Origin: Streptomyces sp. AM 2-1-1
GTDB taxonomy: Bacteria; Actinomycetota; Actinomycetes; Streptomycetales; Streptomycetaceae
Direction of reading: 5' to 3'
NCBI RefSeq assembly: GCF_029167645.1
Contig: NZ_CP119147.1
Span: forward strand, 5,722,501 to 5,786,500
Length of the DNA stretch: 64,000 nucleotides
The position numbers and the translations under genes are program-made. Of the stretch, positions 31,727-41,102 are shown piece by piece (within the stretch, counting starts at the first letter, position 1; each line of letters begins with the position of its first letter). Below the pieces are notes generated by a model. The model worked only from the letters and a program-made list of their open reading frames with translations. It was not told where the DNA came from and did not search any database.

Positions 31727-32410
31727 ATGACCGAGGAGCGGGCGGCGAAGCGGAACCCACCGGAGCGGCACGCGCTCGCCCGGGCATGGGAGGACCTCGT
31801 CCGCACGGCGCGCAGGACGGCGGCGGAGGGGCTGGTCGTCGGTACCTCCGGCAACGTCTCCGTCCGCGTGGGCGACACCGTCCTGGTCACCCCGAGCGGA
31901 GTTCCGTACGACCGGCTCGGCCCCGAGGACCTCCTCGGCGTCGACCTCACGGGCCGCCGCACCGTCGGCACCCTCACCCCCACCAGCGAACTCCCGCTCC
32001 ACCTGGCGGTCTACCGCGCCACCGGCGCCCTCGCCGTCGTCCACACCCACGCCGTGCACGCCACCGCCGTCTCGACGCTCGTCGACGAGATCCCGCCCGT
32101 GCACTACGCCGCCGCGATGCTCGGCGGACCGGTCCGCACCGCCGGTTACGCCCGCTACGGCACCCCCGAACTGGCGGCGAACATGCTCACCGCCCTCCGC
32201 GACCGCACCGGCTGCCTGCTCCGCAACCACGGCACGGTCACCTACGGGACGCATCCGGACGAGGCGTACGAGCGCACCGCCCAGCTGGAGTGGCTCTGCC
32301 GGGTCTGGCTCGCGGCCAGTTCCGTCCCCGGCCGCGCCCCCTCCCTGCTCACCGCGGAGCAACTCGACGAGGTCTCCGACGCGCTGCGGACCTACGGCCA
32401 GCCGGGCTGA
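31727..32410 (+). CDS. class II aldolase/adducin family protein
   Basis: This 227-residue protein has the fold of L-fuculose-phosphate and L-ribulose-phosphate aldolases/epimerases. The GTSGNVSVR loop binds the phosphate/substrate end, the zinc ligands come from HTHAVHAT and the later NHGTVTYG, and TPTSELPLHLAVYRA carries the usual catalytic acidic residue in SELPLH. The exact sugar phosphate cannot be told. I chose ATG 31727; an in-frame ATG lies four codons earlier (31715). It is divergent from pit and stands alone. Confidence 0.9.
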   Translation: MTEERAAKRNPPERHALARAWEDLVRTARRTAAEGLVVGTSGNVSVRVGDTVLVTPSGVPYDRLGPEDLLGVDLTGRRTVGTLTPTSELPLHLAVYRATGALAVVHTHAVHATAVSTLVDEIPPVHYAAAMLGGPVRTAGYARYGTPELAANMLTALRDRTGCLLRNHGTVTYGTHPDEAYERTAQLEWLCRVWLAASSVPGRAPSLLTAEQLDEVSDALRTYGQPG

Positions 32411-32537
32411 CCCGGCCGGCGCCTCCGGGGGCCCGCACCCGGCCGCCGCCCCACGCGGCACGCCCCGCGACACGCCGCCCCCACCGGACGGCCCATCCCA
32501 CTGGCCTCCCGCACCCCCTTGCCCCGAGACTGGGGCC

Positions 32538-33665
32538 GTGCGCCAGGCAACAGCGACGGCAGCGGCCGTGTCCACGATCCTCGGCGCCGGCGCGGCAGCG
32601 GTCGCCGTCGGCAGATACGCCGGCGGCACCGCTCTCACGGTGCCCGCCGGCCGCCCCCTTCCCGCCGACCGCGGCCTGACCGTGCACGCGACGGCGCCCG
32701 GGCAGGTGACTCTGACCCGCTCCTTCGCCGCGCTCCGCCCCGGCGTCTGGGGACTCTCCGGCCCGGACGTGCACGCCGTCGTCGGCCCGGTGCTGGACGC
32801 ACCGGCGCTCTCGGCCGACACCGTCGTCCGCCGCCTCGAACGCGTCACCCACGGCGCCCTCGAACCGGGCACCCGGGTCCGCGCCACCCCGCAGGTCCAC
32901 CGGGGCGACCCCGGCAGCGCCCTCGGCCTCCTCCACCACGACGTCGAGATCCCGGGCGAACTCGGCGCGCTTCCCGCCTGGTTCACCCCGGCCGACCGCT
33001 CCACCTGGGTCATCGCCCTGCACGGCGTCGGCGCCACCCGCGAACACACCCTGAACGTCACGGGCTTCCTGCACGACCTGGGCTTCCCGGTGCTCGCCCT
33101 CGCCTACCGGGGCGACGCCGGGGCCCCGCGTTCCCCGGACGGGCTCGGCCACCTCGGAGCGTCGGAGTGGCGCGATCTCGACGCCGCGATCCGCTACGCC
33201 CTGCGCTACGGCGCCGAGAAGGTCGTCCTGCTCGGCTGGTCGTCCGGCGCCACCATGGCCCTGTACGCCTACGTCGACTCCGCGCTCCGCGACCACGTCA
33301 GCGGCCTCGTGCTCGACTCGCCCGTGATGGACTGGGAGACCACCCTGCGCGCCCTCGCCGCCGCCCGGGGAGTCCCGGCCGCGCTGATGCCGCTCGCCGT
33401 CCGCGCCGCCCAGGGGAGGACCGGCCTGCGCGGCGCCCCGCTCCTCCAGGGCAGGCTGCCCACCGTCCTGCACGTCCCCACGCTGATCTTCCACGGCCCC
33501 GGTGACACCCTGGCCCCCTGGGGACCCTCGCGGGAGCTCGCCGCCCTCCGCCCCGACCTCGTCACCCTGCACACGGTGCCCGACGCTCCGCACGCGTCCA
33601 TGTGGAACCCGGAGCCCGCCGCCTACGAGGAGACCCTCCGCCGCTTTCTCACGCCCCTGATGTGA
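32538..33665 (+). CDS. alpha/beta hydrolase
   Basis: This 375-residue alpha/beta-hydrolase-fold protein has a hydrophobic N-terminal helix (residues ~5-28) that could anchor it in the membrane or serve as a signal sequence. The oxyanion region is near WVIALHGVGATREH, the nucleophile elbow is GWSSGATMAL, and the likely catalytic acid and base lie in FHGPGDTLAP and DAPHASMWN. The layout resembles lysophospholipase/esterase-like members. GTG start at 32538. No operon partner is evident; the next gene starts ~110 bp downstream. Substrate unknown. Confidence 0.88.
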   Translation: MRQATATAAAVSTILGAGAAAVAVGRYAGGTALTVPAGRPLPADRGLTVHATAPGQVTLTRSFAALRPGVWGLSGPDVHAVVGPVLDAPALSADTVVRRLERVTHGALEPGTRVRATPQVHRGDPGSALGLLHHDVEIPGELGALPAWFTPADRSTWVIALHGVGATREHTLNVTGFLHDLGFPVLALAYRGDAGAPRSPDGLGHLGASEWRDLDAAIRYALRYGAEKVVLLGWSSGATMALYAYVDSALRDHVSGLVLDSPVMDWETTLRALAAARGVPAALMPLAVRAAQGRTGLRGAPLLQGRLPTVLHVPTLIFHGPGDTLAPWGPSRELAALRPDLVTLHTVPDAPHASMWNPEPAAYEETLRRFLTPLM

Positions 33666-33773
33666 GGGTTGAGGGCAAACCGCCCGGTTGATGACGGCCG
33701 GGCGGGGCCGCTCGCACGAGGCGGCGCGTCCTCCGTTTGGGCTTTCGGCCCGTCAGAGGCAAGACTGCTCCCC

Positions 33774-35177
33774 GTGACGTCCCGTAACCCGCGCGACTCC
33801 AGGCTGCGACTTGTCCGCCCGCGACCCCTCGCCACGGCGCGCAAGGCCGTGACCACCCGCCGCACCAGGCCCGCCCCGCGCCCCCCCGAGGGCACTCCGC
33901 CACGCACCGAACTGGCCCGCCAGGCCAGGGAGGTGCTCGCCACGGACGTCCGGGTCGCCCACTGGGCCGCCGACGGCGGCAGCCCCGCCACGGCGCCGCT
34001 CGCCGCCCCCGACCTGGCACGCGCCGCCGCCGACCTGAACCTCACCCCCGACCGCGTGCTGGCCGGCTGGGACCGCGCCCGGCTGGCCGGTCTCGTCGAG
34101 GTGCACGGCGACACCGTGCGCCCCGGCTGGCGCCTGCGGGCCTGGGACCGCGACGACTCCGCGGTGCTCCGCGGCTGGGTCGCGCTCTTCGACGCCTGGT
34201 CGCTCGTGCACGCCTCGCCCGAGGGCATCGAGACGACCGCCGTCGCCGAGGCGATCGAGGCGGTGCCGCAGGTCCTCTCGCTGCTCCAGCTCTCGGCGGG
34301 CCCCGTCTCCGTGGCCGTCCTCCTGGACCTCCTCGGCCAGCGCGTCGCCGAGCTCCACGAGGAGCGGTGCGAGGTGCCGTACGCCCCCGGGGCCGAGGGA
34401 GCCCCGGCCGTCGCGCAGCCCGGCACCCCGGCCGCCGCCCCCTCCGAAGGGCTGAACGAGCTGCTGCTCCACTGGGCCCTGGAGGGTCTCGCCGCAGTCG
34501 GCGCCCTCACCCTCGAACCGGGCCACGCCACCCTCACCCCGCTGGGCAACTGGGCGGTCTGGGTCAAGCTGGAGCAGATCTGCGTCGCCGCGCAGAGTCC
34601 GGCCGGGAACATCGAGCAGTCCGCCGCCGACATGCTGCTCGGCTGCGCCCGCCTCACCCCGGGCCCGGCCCGCGCCGAGTACCGCGCCTGGCTCGCCGCC
34701 CGTACGGTCCCCGGCGCCGTCGCCGAACTGCTCACCGTCGCCCGGGGCGAGGACGCCCTGCTGCGCGGACTCGCCTTCGAGGCGCTGCGCGTCGTCGGCG
34801 CGCCGGCCGAACCCGAGGTACGCGCGGTCGTCACGCATCCCTCCCTCCGCCCGTACGCCCTGCTCTGGCTCGCCGAGTACGAGGGCGCCGACCCGGACGA
34901 CGCCCAGGAGGTGCTCAGCCGCGAGGAGGCCACCTGGCTCTGGGTGGACACCGCGGCGGCCGTCGCCGACCACGGGGAGACCGGGCTGCTCGTGCGCCAC
35001 CTCGACTCCGCCGTCCAGGGCACCGTCCCGGCGCTGCTCGAAGAGGTCCGGGCGGTCGGCCACCCGCGCACCGTTCAGGTCCTGGTCGCGCTCGCCGCCG
35101 CCCACCCCGACCCGGCACTCGCCAAGGCGATGCGCCGTGCGGCCTTCCAGGTGCACACCGGCGGCAGCCGCGCCTGA
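33774..35177 (+). CDS. conserved helical protein of unknown function
   Basis: I do not recognise a named family. The protein of ~467 residues has a basic, Arg/Pro-rich N-terminus (1-45) and is then almost entirely helical. Its second half has repeated helix pairs (for example around ALLRGLAFEALRVVG and PRTVQVLVALAAAHP) that look like HEAT/armadillo-type repeats. A winged-helix-like segment may lie around residues 75-105 (LTPDRVLAGWDRARLAGLVEV). It has no signal peptide, membrane helix or enzymatic motif. I chose GTG 33774, since the frame before it is Gly/Arg-rich and not conserved-looking. It converges on the VOC gene across a hairpin. Confidence 0.75.
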   Translation: MTSRNPRDSRLRLVRPRPLATARKAVTTRRTRPAPRPPEGTPPRTELARQAREVLATDVRVAHWAADGGSPATAPLAAPDLARAAADLNLTPDRVLAGWDRARLAGLVEVHGDTVRPGWRLRAWDRDDSAVLRGWVALFDAWSLVHASPEGIETTAVAEAIEAVPQVLSLLQLSAGPVSVAVLLDLLGQRVAELHEERCEVPYAPGAEGAPAVAQPGTPAAAPSEGLNELLLHWALEGLAAVGALTLEPGHATLTPLGNWAVWVKLEQICVAAQSPAGNIEQSAADMLLGCARLTPGPARAEYRAWLAARTVPGAVAELLTVARGEDALLRGLAFEALRVVGAPAEPEVRAVVTHPSLRPYALLWLAEYEGADPDDAQEVLSREEATWLWVDTAAAVADHGETGLLVRHLDSAVQGTVPALLEEVRAVGHPRTVQVLVALAAAHPDPALAKAMRRAAFQVHTGGSRA

Positions 35178-35185
35178 CCGAATGG

Positions 35186-35206
35186 CGCCCCCGGGGCCCG
35201 GGGGCG
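35186..35206. terminator. 9-bp GC hairpin between convergent genes
   Basis: CGCCCCCGG (35186-35194) and CCGGGGGCG (35198-35206) flank a 3-base loop between the stops at 35177 (plus) and 35211 (minus), so it can serve both. Confidence 0.65.
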
Positions 35207-35210
35207 TCGT

Positions 35211-35642
35211 TCAGGCGCGGCCCGGGGCATACGTCCCGAAGCTCCACACGTTGCCCTCGGCGTCCCGGGCCAGGTACTCCCGGGAGCCGTACTCCTGGTC
35301 GGCCGGCGGCACGAGGATCTCCATCCCGTGGGCCGCCGCCCGGGCGTGGTGGGCGTCCACGGCGTCCGCCGACGGGAGGACGACGTACACGCCCGCCGGA
35401 CCCGCCCCCGCCATGGCCCGCGCGAAGGCGCCCTCGCGTCCCCGGGACCCCAGCATCACGCGGCCGTTGCCCAGGGACAGCTCGGCGTGGACCACCCTGC
35501 CGTCCTCGCCCTCGTACACCGCTTCCTCGACGAAACCCAGAGCCTGGGTCAGCGTCCTGATCGCCGCCCTCGCGTCCTCGTACAGGACCGTCGGGAAGAC
35601 GGTCGGAGCGCCGGACGTTCTGCCGTGTGCCGTGTCCGCCAT
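35211..35642 (-). CDS. VOC (glyoxalase/bleomycin-resistance fold) protein
   Basis: This 143-residue protein fits the vicinal-oxygen-chelate fold: two beta-alpha-beta-beta-beta modules, with TVFPTVLYEDARAAIRTLTQALGF opening the first (read as TVFPTVLYED and ARAAIRTLTQALGF) and SREYLARDAEGNVWSFGTY closing the second. Members include glyoxalase I, dioxygenases and antibiotic-binding proteins. The closing EGN-W-SF pattern is common to the YdeA/PhnB-like branch. Metal ligands are not obvious. ATG start at 35642. No partner genes. Function unknown beyond the fold. Confidence 0.85.
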   Translation of the reverse strand: MADTAHGRTSGAPTVFPTVLYEDARAAIRTLTQALGFVEEAVYEGEDGRVVHAELSLGNGRVMLGSRGREGAFARAMAGAGPAGVYVVLPSADAVDAHHARAAAHGMEILVPPADQEYGSREYLARDAEGNVWSFGTYAPGRA

Positions 35643-35768
35643 GGCTCGTCACCCTTCTCCGACTTCTCCGGCTTCCCCGACACTCGCGGAGCGATGTGAT
35701 CCCCGTCTCATTCTGGCACCGCCCGGCGGTCCGGGCCCGTGCACGGCGGAGGAGTTGCGCACCGCCCG

Positions 35769-35774
35769 TAGAAT
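35769..35774 (+). promoter_or_regulatory. putative -10 box for the ABC-F leader transcript
   Basis: TAGAAT matches TANNNT and ends six bases before an ATG at 35781, so transcription would begin at or next to that codon. No convincing -35 is seen 17-18 bp upstream, which is common for activator-dependent promoters. Confidence 0.5.
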
Positions 35775-35780
35775 GGGCCC

Positions 35781-35804
35781 ATGGCAATTCTCCTTGTGCA
35801 TTAG
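35781..35804 (+). CDS. 7-codon leaderless upstream ORF (MAILLVH)
   Basis: ATG-GCA-ATT-CTC-CTT-GTG-CAT-TAG encodes MAILLVH. It lies 62 bases before the ABC-F start and directly behind a -10 box, so it would be translated without a Shine-Dalgarno. Short hydrophobic leader peptides of this kind precede many antibiotic-inducible resistance genes and act by ribosome stalling. Confidence 0.5.
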   Translation: MAILLVH

Positions 35805-35814
35805 CGGCGTCGAG

Positions 35815-35861
35815 AGACCTCCGCCCCTCGTCCCTCCGCCGTCCATACCGCCCTGGAGTCT
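35815..35861 (+). promoter_or_regulatory. possible Shine-Dalgarno-sequestering hairpin
   Basis: AGACCTCC (35815-35822) can pair with GGAGTCT (35855-35861) with one bulged C. The second arm contains the GGAG that serves the ABC-F GTG at 35866. The first arm begins 10 bases after the leader ORF stop, within reach of a ribosome stalled on the leader. Confidence 0.45.
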
Positions 35862-35865
35862 TACC

Positions 35866-37464
<1,599 letters not shown>

Positions 37465-37513
37465 CCGGTCCCGCGGACCGCCCGGGGGAGAGAGGCGCGG
37501 CTGACGCCGCCCG

Positions 37514-37559
37514 GATCGAATGATCCACCCCGGATGGATCATTCGGCCTACGCGTGATC
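37514..37559 (+). promoter_or_regulatory. cluster of four GATC sites with an 11-bp inverted repeat
   Basis: GATC occurs at 37514, 37522, 37537 and 37556, and again at 37801. An 11-bp inverted repeat (37517-37527 with 37535-37545, 7-base loop) holds two of them. It lies ~300 bp upstream of gbn, whose product binds GATC-containing sites. Confidence 0.5.
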
Positions 37560-37593
37560 CCTCATCTGTGCGAGACGGTCTCATCCCTCGGCG

Positions 37594-37623
37594 CGGCGCC
37601 CGGCAGATACCTGCCGGGCGCCG
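37594..37623 (+). terminator. 13-bp hairpin between ABC-F and gbn
   Basis: CGGCGCCCGGCAG (37594-37606) pairs with CTGCCGGGCGCCG (37611-37623) around an ATAC loop. It probably ends the ABC-F transcript. The 37465-37841 gap otherwise holds the GATC cluster and the gbn promoter region. Confidence 0.7.
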
Positions 37624-37841
37624 TCGTATCCGTGCCCCGCACCCGCACGGCCCTGACCTGCACCTTCCGTTCCGTGCTCTCCCCACCTGCCTCGTGAGCC
37701 CCTCGGAATGCTTCATTCCGCGTCCGTGGCCCCCTTCCCTGGCGCGGAATCGGGTTGTACGTACCTTGCCGAATGGGTGGCCAGGGCGCACGGTAGGGGT
37801 GATCATGAGATTCCAGAGCGCACTTCCTTGAGGAGGCACGG

Positions 37842-38063
37842 GTGGCCGAGACTCTGAAGAAGGGCAGCCGGGTTACCGGCGTCGCGCGTGACAAGCTCGC
37901 GGCAGACCTGAAGAAGAAGTACGACTCCGGGGCGAGCATCCGGGCACTGGCCGAGGAAACCGGCCGCTCCTACGGATTCGTCCACCGGATGCTCAGCGAA
38001 TCCGGCGTGACCCTGCGGGGACGCGGCGGGGCGACACGCGGCAAGAAGGCCGCATCGGCCTGA
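37842..38063 (+). CDS. gbn: small nucleoid-associated HTH protein (Gbn type)
   Basis: This 73-residue basic protein has a Lys/Arg-rich N-terminus, a helix-turn-helix in the middle (IRALAEETGRSYGFVHRMLSE, read as IRALAEETGRS then YGFVHRMLSE, about residues 32-52) and a Gly/Arg/Lys tail. Size, sequence and neighbourhood match Gbn (SCO1839) of S. coelicolor, a GATC-binding nucleoid-associated protein reported to affect development and antibiotic production; this match is from memory. The GTG start at 37842 follows TTGAGGAGGCACGG, a very strong ribosome site, in line with high expression. GATC sites upstream suggest self-regulation. Confidence 0.85.
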   Translation: MAETLKKGSRVTGVARDKLAADLKKKYDSGASIRALAEETGRSYGFVHRMLSESGVTLRGRGGATRGKKAASA

Positions 38064-38151
38064 GGGCCGACGGCGGGTCGCGGGCGGGCACGTGCCCCCC
38101 GGACCGGGATGACCACCCGGTCGGCCGACTGGCCGGCCAGGTGGTTACTGT

Positions 38152-38178
38152 TCAGTCACTTAGCAAGTCAAGTGCTGA
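38152..38178 (+). promoter_or_regulatory. bulged dyad before the enoyl-CoA hydratase gene
   Basis: TCAG-T-CACTT and AAGTG-CTGA flank an 8-base centre (AGCAAGTC), 26 bp before ATG 38204. It could be an operator for a TetR-like regulator. A regulator gene is not adjacent. Confidence 0.3.
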
Positions 38179-38203
38179 CAGCACCCCGATCCGGAGGCGC
38201 ACG

Positions 38204-38995
38204 ATGACCTCGCTCGACCCGCTGCTCGACAAGGACGGCGTACGACTCACCGTCGAAGACGCGGTCGCCACGGTGACCTTGACCAACCCGGCCAAGCGCA
38301 ACGCTCAGTCTCCCGCTCTGTGGCGGGCGTTGACGGAGGCCGGGCGGGCAGTCCCCGGCACCGTGCGGGTCGTGGTGCTCCGCGGCGAGGGCGCGTCCTT
38401 CTCCGCGGGCCTCGACCGGCAGGCGTTCGCCCCCGAGGGCTTCGACGGTGAGCCGTCCTTCCTCGACATGGCACGCGGTCCCGAGTCCGAACTCGACGCG
38501 ATCATCGCCTCCTACCAGGAGGCGTTCACCTGGTGGCGGCGGAACGACATCGTGTCGATCGCGGCGGTCCAGGGCCATGCCATCGGCGCGGGATTCCAGC
38601 TCGCCCTCGCCTGCGACCTGCGGATCGCCGCCGAGGACGCGCAGTTCGCCATGCGGGAGACCAGCCTCGGTCTCGTCCCCGACCTCACGGGCACCCACCC
38701 CCTGGTCCATCTCGTGGGGTACGCCCGCGCGCTGGAGATGTGTGCCACCGGCCGCTTCGTGCTCGCCCCGGAGGCCGAGCGCCTCGGTCTCGCCAATCTC
38801 GTCGTCCCCGCCGACCAGCTCGACGCCGCGACCCAGGACCTGGCCGCCGCCCTGCTGGCCGCGCCGCGCGACGCCGTCGTGGAGACCAAGGCGCTGCTGC
38901 ACGGCGCCGTCTCACGCACGTACGAGGAGCAGCGCGCCGCCGAGCGGGCCGCCCAGGGCCGCCGTCTGCGCGACCTGGCCGGCCTCACCGACTGA
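38204..38995 (+). CDS. enoyl-CoA hydratase/isomerase family protein
   Basis: This 263-residue crotonase-fold protein hydrates or isomerises acyl-CoA thioesters. The oxyanion-hole stretches are FSAGLDRQAF (~72-81) and AVQGHAIGAGFQLALACDLR (~120-139), with RETSLGLVPDLTGTHPL following. The catalytic glutamates of classical hydratases are not both evident: the second stretch reads IGAGFQL where hydratases have a Glu, and GLVPDLTG has Asp. Hydratase activity is therefore uncertain and an isomerase or thioesterase-like role is possible. I chose ATG 38204, with GGAGG upstream, over the ATG at 38141. Confidence 0.88.
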   Translation: MTSLDPLLDKDGVRLTVEDAVATVTLTNPAKRNAQSPALWRALTEAGRAVPGTVRVVVLRGEGASFSAGLDRQAFAPEGFDGEPSFLDMARGPESELDAIIASYQEAFTWWRRNDIVSIAAVQGHAIGAGFQLALACDLRIAAEDAQFAMRETSLGLVPDLTGTHPLVHLVGYARALEMCATGRFVLAPEAERLGLANLVVPADQLDAATQDLAAALLAAPRDAVVETKALLHGAVSRTYEEQRAAERAAQGRRLRDLAGLTD

Positions 38996-39036
38996 CGGCC
39001 CCGCCCGCCCCGAGGGCCGGCCGGCGCCGCCGGCCC

Positions 39037-39867
39037 TCAGCGGGGCTCCGGAGCCTCCACCACGGTGGTCTTCACCACGGTCGTCTCCACCACGGCGGCC
39101 TCCGTGGTGGGGGCCGCCACCACAGCGGTGACCAGCACCGACACCGGCGGCCCGTCCTCCAGGGCGCCCGTCACCGCCGTCCGCACCGCCCGGGCCACAT
39201 CGAGCGCGCGATGGCCCCCGGCCGTCGCCACCTCGACCCGCACATGATCGTCGGACGTGGTCACCGGCGCGCCCAGCACCCGGGTCAGCGAGACCACCCC
39301 GGGAACCGCGGCGGCCGCCAGACCCACCGCCCCGTCGTCCCGCGCCGCGCGGACCTCGGGCCGGGGCGCACCGGCCGCCCCCTCCCCGGTCCCGGGCACC
39401 CGTCCCCCGTCCAGCAGGCCCGTCACCCGCAGATCCACCTCGGCCACGTCGAGGCCCAGCCGCCGGGAGGCGGCCTCCAGCAGCGCCTCCCTGAGCAGCG
39501 CGGCGGACGTCGGCAGCGGCCGGTCGGCGGCGGCGGCGAACTCCGCCTCGATCCGCAGCGGACCCGCCGGCAGCGCGCTGGGAGGGGCGGGCGGACGCCC
39601 GTCCGCGCGCTCCCGCCCTTCGTCCGCTCCCACGTCTTCCCGCGCCGGCGGGCCGGGGTCCGCGCCCGCCGTCGCCGCACCGATGCGCAGCCGCCCGAGC
39701 ACCGTGCCGGGCCCCGCCGAGTCCCGCAGCACCGAAGCGGCGGCGCGTTCCGCGATCCACGCTCCGTCCGCCGGGCCGCCCAGAGGGAGCAACCGGCCCA
39801 GACCCAGCCGCTCGCGCACCGCGGCCGCCCATCCATTCGCCCGCCCGGGGCCGTCCGCAGTCGTCAT
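39037..39867 (-). CDS. uncharacterised protein divergent from the Asp23 cluster
   Basis: I do not recognise a characterised family. The 276-residue protein is Ala/Gly/Arg-rich. Two segments (about 35-120 and 150-250) have a beta-alpha-beta feel with VEVDLRVTGLL-like strands, reminiscent of the Asp23 fold. A glycine/proline-rich insert separates them, and a Thr/Val-rich tail (repeats of TTVV) ends the protein. The gene is divergent from asp23 with ~95 bp between starts, so shared control with the envelope-stress cluster is plausible. I chose ATG 39867; the upstream in-frame extension to 39912 overlaps the promoter region. Confidence 0.65.
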   Translation of the reverse strand: MTTADGPGRANGWAAAVRERLGLGRLLPLGGPADGAWIAERAAASVLRDSAGPGTVLGRLRIGAATAGADPGPPAREDVGADEGRERADGRPPAPPSALPAGPLRIEAEFAAAADRPLPTSAALLREALLEAASRRLGLDVAEVDLRVTGLLDGGRVPGTGEGAAGAPRPEVRAARDDGAVGLAAAAVPGVVSLTRVLGAPVTTSDDHVRVEVATAGGHRALDVARAVRTAVTGALEDGPPVSVLVTAVVAAPTTEAAVVETTVVKTTVVEAPEPR

Positions 39868-39963
39868 CGCCCCAGCCTGCCGCATCCGCAGCGCGAACCC
39901 GGACAAGCGCACTTAATGTGGGCAAGGGAGTACACCCCTGCCCCATCGAAGGGATGAGCGGCC

Positions 39964-40452
39964 ATGAGTGAGACCACCACGCAGCGCCCCGGCCCGGACA
40001 GCTCCGGTGAAGACCGGGGCAGGAGCCTGACCAAGCGCGCGGGCGACGCCGGTACCCGCGGGCGCACCACGATCGCGGACGGGGTCGTCGAGAAGATCGC
40101 CGGCCTCGCGGCACGCGACGTCGACGGTGTGCACGCCATGGGGGGCGGGCTGTCCCGTACCTTCGGCGCCATGCGCGACCGGGTCCCCGGCGGTGGCAGC
40201 GGCTCCAAGTCGCCCTCGCGCGGGGTGAAGGCCGAGGTCGGCGAGTCCCAGGCCGCGCTCGATCTGGAGATCGTCGTCGACTACGGCTTCCCCATCCACG
40301 AGGTGGCGCGTGACGTCCGCGAGAACGTCGTCGCCGCCGTCGAGCGGATGACCGGGCTCGAAGTCGTCGAGGTCAACATCGCGGTCAGCGACGTCAAGCT
40401 GCCCGACGAGGAAGACGATGACGACGACGGTTCCTCCTCGCGGGTCCAGTAG
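39964..40452 (+). CDS. Asp23/Gls24 family envelope stress protein
   Basis: This 162-residue protein carries the Asp23 domain in its middle: GRTTIADGVVEKIAGLAARDVDGV (read as GRTTIADGVVEK then IAGLAARDVDGV) leads to VDYGFPIHEVARDVRENV and VVEVNIAVSDV. Asp23 proteins are abundant, lie at the membrane through an AmaP anchor and are tied to cell-envelope stress in Gram-positive bacteria. The N-terminus is polar and the C-terminus ends in an acidic Asp/Glu run. It heads a five-gene cluster that ends with amaP. ATG 39964 is preceded by GGGATGAGCGGCC; ribosome site moderate. Confidence 0.92.
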   Translation: MSETTTQRPGPDSSGEDRGRSLTKRAGDAGTRGRTTIADGVVEKIAGLAARDVDGVHAMGGGLSRTFGAMRDRVPGGGSGSKSPSRGVKAEVGESQAALDLEIVVDYGFPIHEVARDVRENVVAAVERMTGLEVVEVNIAVSDVKLPDEEDDDDDGSSSRVQ

Positions 40453-40560
40453 CCCCGGCCGCACCATGCGCCCGGTGTCCCAGCACACCCCGCGGCCCGG
40501 CGGTCCGCCGGTCCACCGGATCCGGTTACCCCTGTGCGACCAGGGAGTTGAGGAGTCAGC

Positions 40561-40752
40561 ATGAGCATGGCCGTGGTCGGCATGGTGGCCGGCATGGCAC
40601 TCGGATTCGCCGGATACTTCGGCGGATTCGGTGCCTTCCTGCTGGTCGCCGCACTGGGGGCGATCGGCTTCATCGCCGGCCGCTTCCTGGACGGCGACCT
40701 GGAACCCGGCGACTTCTTCCGGAGTCGCGAGCGCGGCGACCGGCAACGGTGA
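40561..40752 (+). CDS. small Gly-rich membrane protein of the Asp23 cluster
   Basis: This 63-residue protein has a Gly/Ala/Phe-rich hydrophobic stretch from residue 4 to ~42, enough for two closely packed helices (GMALGFAGYFGGFGAFLLV, then AALGAIGFIAGRFL), and a charged tail. It is typical of small membrane proteins found in actinobacterial Asp23 clusters. Its stop overlaps the GTG of the next gene (40749), so translation is coupled. ATG 40561 follows GGGAGTTGAGGAG-like purine-rich sequence. Role unknown, probably membrane association of the cluster's proteins. Confidence 0.8.
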   Translation: MSMAVVGMVAGMALGFAGYFGGFGAFLLVAALGAIGFIAGRFLDGDLEPGDFFRSRERGDRQR

Positions 40753-41102
40753 GCGAGGTGACCGGCCCGGTCCCGGCGGCCGAGCGGGGTGAGACCCGGA
40801 TCGCCGACCGGGTGGTGGCGAAGATCGCGGCGCAGGCCGCCCGGGAGGCGGTCGACGGCGTCCCCGAGGACGGTGCGCCACCCCATGCCTCGGTCACCGT
40901 TCACCGGGACTCCGCCCGGGTACACGTCAGTCTGGAGCTCGGCTACCCCGGCGACATCGGCCGCCAGTGCGGCGCCGTACGGAACCGGGTCGCCGAGCGG
41001 GTCAAGACGTTGGCGGGCATGGACGTGCCCGAGGTGGCCGTGCGGGTCGAACGCCTGCACTCGGCCGCCACGGGCTCCGGCGCACAGGGGAGGATCCGGT
41101 GA
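40749..41102 (+). CDS. second Asp23-like protein
   Basis: This 117-residue protein repeats the first Asp23 pattern in shorter form: ETRIADRVVAKIAAQAAREAVDGV, read as ETRIADRVVAKI and AAQAAREAVDGV. It continues with a strand pair including VHVSLELGYPGDI and ends in MDVPEVAVRVERLH. It lacks the acidic tail of the first copy. It is coupled at both ends: GTG 40749 overlaps the previous stop, and its stop overlaps the GTG at 41099. A paralogue arisen by duplication, perhaps forming hetero-oligomers with the first, is inferred. Confidence 0.85.
   Translation: MSEVTGPVPAAERGETRIADRVVAKIAAQAAREAVDGVPEDGAPPHASVTVHRDSARVHVSLELGYPGDIGRQCGAVRNRVAERVKTLAGMDVPEVAVRVERLHSAATGSGAQGRIR

Noticed and set aside
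37517..37545. 11-bp inverted repeat as the ABC-F terminator
   Set aside because: It is AT-rich with a loose loop, and a much stronger GC hairpin at 37594-37623 lies just downstream; the GATC content suggests a binding site instead.
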